Of a stretch of 64,000 nucleotides of DNA, positions 33,613 through 43,215 are shown one piece after another. The stretch is from NCBI RefSeq assembly GCF_033958435.1, contig NC_134139.1:204087501-204151500 (forward strand), read 5' to 3'. This DNA comes from Carettochelys insculpta. Its lineage: Eukaryota; Chordata; Testudines; Carettochelyidae. The notes beneath the pieces are model-generated. The model did no database searches. It saw only the letters and a program-made list of their open reading frames with translations, and had not been told where the DNA came from. The translations under genes and the position numbers were made by a program. Positions within the stretch are counted from its first letter, which is position 1, and every line of letters begins with the position of its first letter.

Positions 33613-35853
33613 ATGTCCTCTTCAGGATTTAAAAAATGTGAGTCCTGCCGAGAGGCGATGCCAGCGTCCGATGGGCACAGTCTATGCATAAGGTGCCTTG
33701 GGGAGTCCCATGTTGCACAGAAATGCTCCTTCTGTGCTAAATTAACAGCCAGAGCAAGGAGAGACAGGGAGATGCGGCTTAAAATGCTGCTTTTTGATAA
33801 GGCCCTCCAGCCAGACGTGTCGGAGCGGCTGCAGCAGGAGGGACCCTCCGGGGCCCATAAAAGGAGAGCTGCCTCCCTCACCCCATCAGCGCAAAAACGG
33901 AGGAAAGCCTCCCCAGCCCGATCCCTGCTGGCAGCAACAGCGAGTGGGACGGGAGGAGCGAGCAGCCCCCAGCCGCAGCAACAGCTGATCGGCGGCAGCA
34001 CGGAGAGCCACGTGGAAGCGGCTCAGCCTCCGATAATCAGCCAGCCGCCCCGCACCGCAGGCAGGGCGGCGGCTAAACAAGCGCCGGTACCGGCGGCACC
34101 GCAGGCAGTGGCACCGACCCCCGGGGAACCGGCGGTGCAGAGCACGCAGGCACGCAGCCTGCAGGCACCGAAGGACACCGCACGTGTGGCACCGCCTTCG
34201 AGCGTGCCTAGCACGGTGCGGACGGGACCGGGATCCCCTGTGCGTCAGGGGGCGGAGTTACCTCCTCCAGGGAGGGGGAAGGCTGCACACAAGAGGAGGC
34301 ATTGCAGCCCCTCTCCGGGCAGGGCTGTGGAGTTCCTTTCTCACAGCCCTCCGCTTACGTTGCAGACTCCAACCAGAAGGCAGGGGTCCCCCCTAGCCTA
34401 CCCGGAGCCCCCTTCTCCATTTTTGCAACCAGCCTCACCCTGGCTGGGACCACCTTCACCCTTCCTGGGGTTTGAACCGCTGGACTATTATGCAAAATCG
34501 CTCTCTCCAGTGTCTCGACGATCTCCCTCCCCCAGATGCAGAGGGTATGCACCAAGGGAGTGGTCTAGGTCACCTTCCCAAGAACAGTGCCTATACTGCC
34601 ATGGTCGCCCCTACCACGCGGGGCATAGACACCATCGGCAATCTACTAGGGAAAGATCCCCACAGATGATCTCGTACCCCCGAGGGCAATTGCGACCAGG
34701 GACAGAGACTCAAGCATCTCAGGGGGAACTGGTTATGGAACCCTGAGATTTTCCCTCGCAAACCTCTAGCGAGAGGGTGTACCATCACCAGCAGGAACTG
34801 GAAGGGTCCAGAGAGACGTACCCCAGCGGTTCCTTGCTCTCCTCCCCGGACGAGGCTACGGCCCCGGGGGACGTCCATCCTCTGGAGGATCTCAAACAGT
34901 TTCAAGAGCTGTTTAAGAGGGTGGCCTTCACGCAAGGCATCCAGACAGCAGAGGTGCAAGAGAAACACGATAAGCTCCTCAAAAATTTGAGACCTCCGGC
35001 CTCCTCCAGAGTAGCAATACCGCTTGATGAAGCGATCTTAGAGTCCGCCACTACGATATGGCAGACCCCTGCGACTATTCCGCCTGTCCAAAAGAGAGCG
35101 GATAAGAAATACTTCGTGCCGGCGAAGGGCATGGAGTTCCTGTTCAGCCACCCACAGCCAAATTCCTTGGTGGTGGAGTCCTCGCAACAAAGATCAAAGT
35201 CATCTCAATTCAGGACAGGGGGAACAGACAAAGATGCCAAGAAGCTAGAGCTGTTCGGCAGAAAGGTCTACTCCTCCTCCACTTTAACGTTGCGAATGGC
35301 AAATTACGCAGCGCACTTAGCGAACCATAATTTCGACAACTATTCCAGGTTAACCTCCCTCATGGACTCGCTTCCAGAGGACAAAAAGCCGGTGCTCAAG
35401 GCCATAGTGCAAGAAGGCTACGCGGCCTCGAGGACAGGAGTTCAGATTGCCCTGGACGTTGCGGACACAGCAGCACATTCCACAGCAACGGCAGTGGTGA
35501 TGCGAAGGGAGTCCTGGCTCCAGACTTCGGGTATACCGAGGGATCTGCAGGCGAAGATAGTTGACCTTCCCTTCGACTCGCAGAAGCTGTTTGCTGAATC
35601 AACTGACTCGGTCCTTCATTCCAGTAAAGATTCAAGAGCCACACTCAGGACCCTGGGGATTTACACCCCTCCATACACAAAGAAAAGGTACTACCCTCAA
35701 CAAAGACGGTACCAGTACCAGCAACAGCGCCCCCAGTACCACAGGGGTTACGAGCAAAGGCGACATCAACAGCACCAGCAGTACAGAACTCCCAGGCGAC
35801 GTTCACAACAGAGCTGTGCGTCCTCGGGGCGGGGCCAAAGGCCACAAGTTTGA
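33613..35853 (+). pseudogene. DIRS ORF1, gag-like protein, one in-frame stop
   Basis: ATG at 33613 follows the left repeat and a 300-nt leader. Near the start, KKCESCREAMPASD, LCIRCLGESHVAQKCSFC shows the paired C..C and 'CLG..H' pattern usual in vertebrate DIRS gag-like proteins. The middle is rich in Pro, Ser, Ala and Arg. After the TGA at 34744-34746 the same frame continues open from 34747 to 35853 (LEDLKQFQELFKRVA, NYAAHLANHNFDNYSRLTSL, QKLFAESTDSV) and ends in a Gln/Arg/Tyr-rich tail, probably nucleic-acid binding. A read-through length of about 746 codons is typical of the family. A single stop is the only break I see. Confidence 0.85.
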
Positions 35854-35929
35854 CATAAAGATCCAGGGCTGCGCCATCACTACCATCGCACAAGGTCATC
35901 CGAAGCGACTATTCCACCATCGCCTCTGA

Positions 35930-37794
35930 CCATTCTATGACCAGTGGCAAAGGATCACCACAGACAAATGGGTGCTGGAGATCATAGCCACGGGGTACGC
36001 CATCCCCTTCCAGTCGCTCCCACCGTCTCGACCTCCACCCAAGCCCCACCTCCAGGAGGCCTCCCATGTAGCGAGGCTCAGGCAGGAGGTGGACCATCTC
36101 ATGCTCATAGGGGCAGTGGAAAGAGTGCCGGAGCAACTGCAAGGGAAAGGGTTCTACTCCAGGTACTTCCTCACGGAGAAAAAGACAGGAGGCTGGAGGC
36201 CCATCTTAGACCTTCGCGGCCTCAACAGGTACCTGCGCAAGCAACGTTTTCGGATGACCACAATCGCCTCCATCCTTACAGCACTGGACGATGGAGACTG
36301 GTTCGCAGCCCTCGATTTACAAGACGCGTACTTCCACATAACTATCCATCCGGCTCACCGGCGATTCCTCCGGTTCATGGTAGGCAACCAACACTTCCAA
36401 TACAAGGTCCTACCGTTTGGCCTCTCCTTGGCCCCCAGAGTCTTCACCAAGACCTTGGCAGTGGTGTCAGCCTACCTGCACAGACAGGGGGTATTTATTT
36501 TCCCGTATCTGGACGACTGCCTGCTCAAAGGGGCCTCGAAGGGGGAGGTTCTGCGCATGATACGCGTCACAGCAAACACGTTCTCTTCACTCGGCCTGGT
36601 TATCAATCTGGCAAAATCAAAAATAGACCCCACACAGGACATAGAGTTCATAGGGGCTCGCATAAACTCGTTTACAGCGAGAGTATATCTACCAGAGGCT
36701 CGCTTTCGGGCCATCGGTTCCCTCGTGCAGGTCATCACCTTCAGTCCTACGGTGCCAGTCTTGACGTGCTTGCAGCTGCTGGGCCACATGGCAGCGGCGA
36801 CGTTCGTAGTACAGAATGCCAGGTTACACATGCGCAGCATGCAGCACTGGCTGGCGAGTGTATACAAACCGGCAGTACACACCGTTCACAGGGTGGTGTC
36901 GCCCACAGCCGGGGTGCGCAAATCCCTACAATGGTGGGTAAACCCCAGGAACCTGCTAACAGGGGTACCCTTCCACCAGCCGCAACTATCGGTTTTTCTC
37001 ACTACAGATGCCTCCCTCATAGGGTGGGGAGCGCACATGGGCGAAGAGGTGACTCAAGGACTGTGGTCACCCACGGAACAGTCACTACACATAAATATAC
37101 TGGAGCTCAGAGCAGTGTTCAACGCCTGCAGACACTTTCAAGACCACAACAAGGCAAAGTCGTCGGGATCAGTACAGACAATACCTCCACCATGTTTTAT
37201 ATAAACAAGCAAGGAGGAGCTCGATCCCGTGCCTTATGCGCGGAAGCAATCCGCTTATGGAACTGGTGCATCGCCAACAATATAATCTTGAAAGCCTCAT
37301 ACTTGCCAGGTGCGCACAATGTGAAGGCAGACCAGCTGAGCAGGCGTTTTGCACTCACACACGAGTGGCAGATCCGTCCCGATCTGCTACGGCCGATTTT
37401 CCACGCATGGGGTTTTCCCCAAATAGACCTGTTTGCCACTCAGCACAACAAGAAGTGCCCACGATTCTGCTCCAGGGCAGGACTGGGATGGGGGTCCCTG
37501 GGGGACGCGTTCGCGATCCCGTGGAGGGGCCCCCTGCTTTATGCGTTTCCTCCCACAGTGCTGATCCACAAAGTCTTGCAGAAAGCCAGGAGGGAAAAGG
37601 CCCGGATGATCCTGATAGTCCCAACGTGGGATTGACAACAATGGTTCCCCCTACTTCTGCGCATGTCGGACCGTCCACCGATGCCTCTTCCAGTGGCGCC
37701 GGATCTGCTCACGCAAGCCCAGGGGTCCATAGTGCACCCGCACCCCCAAAGCCTGCGACTGCAAGCGTGGTTAATCCATGGCTCAGCTCCCTAG
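35930..37794 (+). pseudogene. DIRS ORF2, reverse transcriptase and RNase H, broken
   Basis: The RT reads from about 35930 (FYDQWQRITTDKWVLEIIA) in frame 2. It shows GWRPILDLRGLNRYL, ALDLQDAYFHITIH, LPFGLSLAPRVFTK and the catalytic box YLDDCLL at 36506. RNase H begins TDASLIGWGAHMG near 37005 with ILELRAVFNACRHF. Between about 37139 and 37165 the frame changes to frame 1, where STDNTSTMFYINKQGG, LPGAHNVKADQLSR and FATQHNKKCPRF continue the domain. A TGA sits at 37633-37635, after which the same frame stays open to the TAG at 37792-37794. Another TGA at 35927-35929 lies just upstream of the RT. The copy needs one frameshift and one or two stop readings to be complete, so it is inactive as it stands. 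Confidence 0.9.
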
Positions 37795-38822
37795 AGAGCA
37801 CATGCACAGTGGAAGTACAGCAAGTCCTAGAAAGTAGCAGGAGGACTTCCACCAGGAAGACCTACAAGCAAAAATGGACTCGCTTCACGGCTTGGTGTTC
37901 TACCAAACAGCTGGCCCCCCTTTTGGTGCCTATACCTACAATACTAGAGTATTTACTGGACCTCAAGAGAGGAGGACTCTCGCTATCCTCGTTGAAGGTC
38001 CACTTTGCCGCCATCTCGGCGTTCAGACATGAGGAGGAAGGGCACACGGTGTTCGCCCACCCTATGGTTACCAGGTTCCTCAAAGGGTTGGTAAACCTAT
38101 ACCCCCCTCGGAAACCGATTCCACCTTCGTGGAACTTGGACCTGGTGCTTACCACGCTAATGGGACCACCGTTCGAGCCCTTGGCCACGGTTCCCCTCCG
38201 CCTCCTTACAATAAAGACGACCTTTCTTCTTCCAATTACGTCAGCTCGTAGGGTGAGCGAGCTCGCGGCAATCATGGCAACGCCACCCTGCACTGTTTTT
38301 TCCAAGGAGGCGGTAACCATACGGCTGCATCCAGCCTTTGTTCCCAAAGTTTCTTCCGAGTTTCACATTAACGAACCTATTGTTCTACCCTCGTTTTATC
38401 CAAAGCCTCATAACTCCAACGAAGAGGCGCGCCTACACCTCCTGGACGTGAGGAGGGCGCTAGCCTTCTACGTAGACAGGACCAAGTCCTTCCGGAAAAC
38501 GGATAGACTCCTAGTCTCCCTCGCTCCCAAATCGAAAGGAGAAGGTCTCTCCTCGCAGAGAATCTCAAAGCACATTGTATCCTGCATAAAAATGTGCTAC
38601 GAGCTCAAAAAGACTCCTTTATCGGCCACTCCCAGGGCTCATTCCACTAGGGCAGTGGCGGCATCAACAGCCTTTTTCAAGGGCGTTGCGTTAAAAGACA
38701 TTTGCAGAGCGGCAACCTGGTCATCCTACGACACCTTCGCCAAACATTACGCCCTTCACAGGGTATTCCAAGAGGATACCCGTCTCTCTGCTGCGGTCCT
38801 CTCGGGGACAAGCTGCACATAA
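37641..38822 (+). CDS. DIRS ORF3, tyrosine recombinase
   Basis: A 393-residue frame from the ATG at 37641, overlapping the end of ORF2 by about 150 nt as in other DIRS elements. The N-terminal half resembles a phage-integrase core-binding region (VQQVLESSRRTSTRKTYKQK, LEYLLDLKRGGLSLSSLKVH, AISAFR). The catalytic part carries SARRVSELAAI with Arg at about residue 203, HSTR with His about 334 and Arg about 337, and the nucleophile Tyr in KHYALH at about residue 370. All key positions are present and the frame is uninterrupted. An earlier in-frame start at 37236 would run antiparallel to nothing known and overlaps RNase H, so 37641 is preferred. Confidence 0.85.
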   Translation: MVPPTSAHVGPSTDASSSGAGSAHASPGVHSAPAPPKPATASVVNPWLSSLESTCTVEVQQVLESSRRTSTRKTYKQKWTRFTAWCSTKQLAPLLVPIPTILEYLLDLKRGGLSLSSLKVHFAAISAFRHEEEGHTVFAHPMVTRFLKGLVNLYPPRKPIPPSWNLDLVLTTLMGPPFEPLATVPLRLLTIKTTFLLPITSARRVSELAAIMATPPCTVFSKEAVTIRLHPAFVPKVSSEFHINEPIVLPSFYPKPHNSNEEARLHLLDVRRALAFYVDRTKSFRKTDRLLVSLAPKSKGEGLSSQRISKHIVSCIKMCYELKKTPLSATPRAHSTRAVAASTAFFKGVALKDICRAATWSSYDTFAKHYALHRVFQEDTRLSAAVLSGTSCT

Positions 38823-38866
38823 TCCGATTTACCCACCTCCTATCTTGGGTTACTGCTGGGTAGTCA

Positions 38867-38966
38867 CCTATTGTGGAGCACCCACGGGGACACTCGAAGA
38901 AGAAAGAAAAGTTACTCACCGTAGTAACGGTGGTTCTTCGAGATGTGTCCCCGTGGGTGCTCCACT
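38867..38966. repeat. DIRS internal complementary region
   Basis: 38867-38901 is the reverse complement of the left terminus (33123-33160), and 38903-38966 is the reverse complement of the right terminus (39170-39230), joined without a gap. This is the template feature that lets DIRS cDNA ends be aligned and circularised. Confidence 0.88.
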
Positions 38967-39035
38967 ACCCGCCCATCCTCCCCGCTTCGGATCTCTGTTA
39001 GTGTTTTGCAGGGGCACCCGAGGCGGTTGGTCGAG

Positions 39036-39230
39036 GAACTGGCGGGGACCGGATCGCGCACATGGCCAGGAGCGCGCAAGGGAGCGGCGCGCGCCGGCGC
39101 ATGCGCGGTCCGGCAGAAACTGCTTGGAAGATCCGATCTGCGGCGCCGGGCAAGCCCGACACCTATTGTGGAGCACCCACAGGGGCACATCTCGAAGAAC
39201 CACCGTTACTACGGTGAGTAACTTTTCTTT
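39036..39230. repeat. DIRS right inverted terminal repeat
   Basis: Reverse complement of the left repeat through 39200, then about 30 further bases (CACCGTTACTACGGTGAGTA, ACTTTTCTTT) that are present only at this end and in the internal complementary region. Confidence 0.88.
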
Positions 39231-40250
39231 CTGCAGCTCCTTCTATATAGTTCTCTTGGGCTCTGATCTGCTTCCCCTGCAGCCACTCTAGGCTATTTTG
39301 GAGACATCTCCACTATCCCTGAGATGGGATGTATGTGGCAGAACTGTGAGGTCTCCACAGGAGGCTTTGAACCAAGTTCACCCCATCACAGCCATGATCG
39401 CTTGCACCAAAGTTGTTCCCAATTCTTATGCATTGTGTCACTTCTACTTTCTTTACAGTCTACTTCATCATTAATATACAACGCTACTCCAGCATCTTTA
39501 CTTCTATTTCTCTTTCCTGAACAATAGACAACCTTTAATACCTGTACTGCAGTCATGACTGCTATACCACCATGTTTCTGTTGTCTCTATAACATCTGGT
39601 TTCACTTCCTTCCGCAGTATTTCTACTTCCTCCATTTTGTTATCCTGGCTTTTTATGTTGGTGTACAAACATCTTAACTCATTGCTGCTTGACTTTGCTC
39701 ACATACTCTTTCAGCTGAGTACAGTCATTCTACTGCCAGTATTTTCTGCCTGACTGGTATCATCATTGTCCTTCCTCTCAATGTCTCTTCTGTCCACTGC
39801 TATTCCTTTCTCCCATTGCTGTGTCCTTCCTAACTTGATTTTTCCCTCCCTCAGTGTTAAAATCTGGTGTGGTGATAACATGAGCACTTCCCACTGATCT
39901 TCTCTGAGTTTGTGGTTTTAAACCTCTTTTAATAAGTTGTGCCAAATTCCATCCCAGAAATCAGTTTTCCTCCCTACTAGGGTAGAGTCCATCCAATGAG
40001 AACTATGTCCATGAATGCTTCCCAGAGGCCAACCATCCCAAAGCCTTCCTTACAGCTCTACTGCCTGACCCATCTGTTGATCAACATAATCTTAACTCAC
40101 CTTTGTTCCCTTCTTCTAGGGACAGGCAGAATCCCACTGAAGATAACCTGAATTTCCATTTCCTTGAATGTTTCGCCAGCCTGGCATAGTGTCTCCTGAT
40201 ATGTTTTAATGAGACTTTTTTTTTTTTTTGTTCCCATATGAAGGCTAATC
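39231..40250 (-). mobile_element. CR1-like flank, upstream part (low identity)
   Basis: Text such as 'CATGTTTCTGTTGTCTCTAT', 'TCCTCCATTTTGTTATCC' and 'TTGGTGTACAAACATCTTAA' is usual for the 5' half of reptile CR1 copies read backwards. It seems to continue the CR1-like sequence that stops at 33122, but I cannot align it. Confidence 0.4.
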
Positions 40251-40649
40251 AGTGGACTCTTTTCTGCTCTCATCAGGGTCCTCGTCAGCCTCAAGTCCAA
40301 TAGCTTCTGGCACACAGCAGACTCTTCTGTTGCCCAGGTCAGTTCTAGTTAAAGACCTGTCTGTGTTTCTCACTAGGGAGTGCCCAGTCATGTATACTTG
40401 CAATTTCCTGGTCATAGTGTGATTTGTTGGCCTTCCCCCAAATTTGAAAACTGAAAGCCATGTGAAAACTTGATGCAATATTTGTGGTATCAATTTTGGC
40501 CTTTTGAAAGACTCATCCTTTCCATCAGGTTTGTGAGTTGCAGTCTGAGGTGGTAATCAGTTGCTGCCAGAATATATTTACAGCTAAGAATTTATTGTAG
40601 TCTGGCCTGCAGATAGCAAATCTTGGCTGAGATTGTTCCTTGGTGTTTG

Positions 40650-42480
40650 TGCACATCAGCCTGTTGAACACAATGCTGTCTAGAGTCTCAAAATTAACTG
40701 ACGATGTAATCAAGCCAGCTGACAAAGGGGGTGCTGTAGTTATCATGAGTAAATTGGGCTATGAACAGGAGGCGGCTCAACAACTCTCCAAGACTACATT
40801 TTACAAATGTCTTTCTTCTGATCCTACTGAAGCATACCAAAAGACACTACATCATCTTAAGGAACTCCTTGCCATGGCACCAAATTCACATGGACATGCC
40901 TTCAGAGCCCTGGCCAGGAGTATTCTATTTGCTTCCCAAAATCCATAAATCTGGAAATCCTAGAAGCCCTATGATTTCAGGTATTAGCCCACTTATACAG
41001 TACTATCCAGCTATGTAGATTCCCTCCTCAAACGCTGTACTACCAACACTCCTAGCTATCTCCAAGATACTACTGATTTCCTGAGGAAATTACAGAACAT
41101 CCAAAATCTTCCTGAAAATACCGTCCTTACCACAATGGAGGCTGAAGCTCTTTACATCAATATTCCTCATGAAGGTGGACTGCAAGCGATTAGGAACACT
41201 ATCCCAGATGTTACTATGTCCTCACCCACAACTATTTCTCACCTGGGGACAATTTATACCTCCAGATCAGCAGCACTGCTATGGGCACCCCACATGTCCC
41301 CACAGGATGATATTTTTATGGCTTGCTTAGAACAGCATTCCCTCAGCTCACATCCCCTATTACCCCTGCTTTGCTTAAGCTACCTCGATGCTATCTTTTT
41401 ATCGTTTGGGCCTATGGTAAAGAGAATCTTGAAGAATTCCACAGGAATTTCAACAGCTTGCTACCCTCTTTTCAATCTGAGCCTTGAACATTCCACATGA
41501 AAGATCCGTTTCCTTGACACCACAGTGCAAATCACTGATGGCCAAATTAATACCACTGTCTACCAGAAACCCACTGACTGCTACTCTTATCTAGATGCCT
41601 CTAGCTTCCACCCATGATGCATCACATGATCCATTGTTTATAGTCAAGCTCTTAGATACAACCAAATCTGCTCCAATCCTACTGACAGACACCAAAAACT
41701 TCAAGATCTCTCCCAGGCATTCATAAAACTTAATTACCCACCATGAGGAGCTTTTTTTGTTTTTTTTTTTTTGTTTGTTTGTTTTTTTAAAAAAAAGACT
41801 CACGGGGCCAAATGAATGCCCAGAAACCACTACTTATAGATAGGCCCATGAAGGTTAAGAACAGAACACCACTCATCGTCATCTATAGCCCCGAACTCAA
41901 ACCCCTCCCGCACATTCTTGTTAATGTATAACCTATTCTGGAACGTGATGCTATGCTCTCACAGGCCCTGCGTGAGACCTATTCTTTCTTACAGACAACC
42001 ACCTAACCTCAGGAGAATTTTCACTGGCAACCACATGCCACACCTTGGAAATACTAGTCCACTAGTCCAGTACTAGAAATACTAGTTCCTTTCTATGAAC
42101 CGCTTTGCCAACTCTGTCCATGTAGTTACACTGCAGACACCATCACTGGACTTGGTCACATCAGTGACATGATCAGAGCTCATATTCCTGTACTTCCACT
42201 GATGTGATGTATATAATCATGTGCCAGCAATGCCTATCTGTTATGTATATTGGACAAACACTTCACCAAAGGATAAATGGACAAAAATCTACCATTAGGA
42301 ATCAGAATGCACAGAAACCTGTGAGTGAGCATGTCAATCTAGCAGGTCATAGCTTTCAAAACTTAAAAGCCTGCATTCTAAAACAGAGACTTTAATACCA
42401 GCTTACAAAGGGAGACATATGAATTGGAGTTCATTCTCAGGTATGACACTTTACACCTCAGGCTCAATAAAGATATCAAT
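40650..42480 (+). pseudogene. Penelope-like retroelement relic, RT and GIY-YIG
   Basis: Reading forward with frame changes: PADKGGAVVIMSKLGYEQEA, TFYKCLSSDPTEAYQK (RT N-terminus), FYLLPKIHKSGNPRSPMISG (about 40930), TPSYLQDTTDFLRKL, EALYINIPHEGGLQAIR (about 41150), a degraded 'MGT..AP.YANIFM' block, FLSSHPLLPL and the catalytic region as SYLDAIFLSF where the usual 'YIDDIF' has lost one Asp, then TVQITDGQINTTVYQKPTDC-type text. 42204-42395 encodes MYIIMCQQCLSVMYIGQTLH, the GIY-YIG endonuclease. Many stops and shifts are present. It is a near full-length but dead copy. Confidence 0.85.
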
Positions 42481-42527
42481 TACCTTATGCATTATAAGAA
42501 CAGTTTCCCCATCTTTGATATTCATAA

Positions 42528-42910
42528 CAAAAAAGCAGTCAAGTAGCACTTGAAAGGCCAACAAAATAATTTATTAGGTGAGCTTTCGTAGGACAGACCC
42601 ACTTCTTCAGACCATAGCCAGACCAGAACAGACTCAATATTTAAGGCACAGAGAACCAAAAACAGTAATCAAGGAGGACAAATTGAAAAAAATGATCAAG
42701 GTGAGCAAATCAGAGAGTAGAGGGGTAGAAGGAGGGGGCAAGCTCCTTGATTACTGTTTTTGGTTCTCTCTGCCTTAAATGTTCAGTCTGTTCTGGTCTG
42801 GCTATGGTCTGAAGAAGTGGGTCTGTCCCACGAAAGCTCACCTAATAAATTACTTGACTGCTTTTTTGTTTTGATAGTATATAGACTCGCACAGCTCCCT
42901 CTCTGTTAGT
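42528..42910. mobile_element. Foldback Cry-type SINE (two copies head-out)
   Basis: 42528-42690 reads plus (AGCAGTCAAGTAGCACTTGA, TTTATTAGGTGAGCTTTCGT, AGGACAGACCCACTTCTTCA, then GACCATAGCCAGACCAGAAC and AGAGAACCAAAAACAGTAAT). After a spacer with a C/T/G-rich patch, 42745-42910 is the same text in reverse complement. The arms are about 150 bases with few differences. The outer SINE tail extends past the usual unit into an extra block shared with 53965-54115 and 62280-62545. Confidence 0.85.
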
Positions 42911-43089
42911 ATTTGATATTCATAGTGATCCTAGGCAGCCCACTTAACTTAGTAGACACTTGCCGTGAGTATTTGTCTTCCCCATCTCCTGCCCTTCTTC
43001 TGTCTTAGCTGCTGATTCACCAGTTTTTTTTAATTTTTTTTCTCTCAAATCTTTTGTCTCCGTTATCATTTTTCAGAATTCTCTAGAGC

Positions 43090-43215
43090 TGTAGAAGTGG
43101 GTCTGTCCCATGAAAGCTCATCACCTAATAAATTATTTTGTTAGTCTCCAAAGTGCTACAGCACTGCTTTTTTGTTTTGTGAAGGTACAGACTAACATAC
43201 TTACCTCTCTGTGAC
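43090..43215 (-). mobile_element. Cry-type SINE
   Basis: GAAGTGGGTCTGTCCCATGA, 'AGCTCATCACCTAATAAATT', 'TTTGTTAGTCTCCAAAGTGC', 'ACTGCTTTTTTGTTTTG' and the head 'CAGACTAACATACTTACC' in minus orientation. Confidence 0.85.

Larger units (their letters stand above)
33123..39230 (+). mobile_element. DIRS-type tyrosine-recombinase retrotransposon, 6.1 kb
   Basis: DIRS elements replicate through RNA and are thought to integrate a circular intermediate with a tyrosine recombinase. This copy has the full architecture: inverted terminal repeats (33123-33290 and 39036-39230), a gag-like ORF, an RT/RNase H ORF, an overlapping tyrosine recombinase ORF, and an internal complementary region (38867-38966) that matches both ends. 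Base composition jumps to GC-rich at both borders. DIRS elements do not create target duplications and none is visible. The coding part carries a few breaks (see the ORFs), but the recombinase is open. Confidence 0.93.

Noticed and set aside
35944..37635. 563-codon plus-strand frame read as one protein
   Set aside because: Only the part after about 37140 (RNase H) is meaningful in this frame; before that the reverse transcriptase is in frame 2.
37236..37640. Upstream start for the DIRS recombinase
   Set aside because: This stretch overlaps RNase H in another frame and has no recombinase-like text; the ATG at 37641 fits the usual small overlap.
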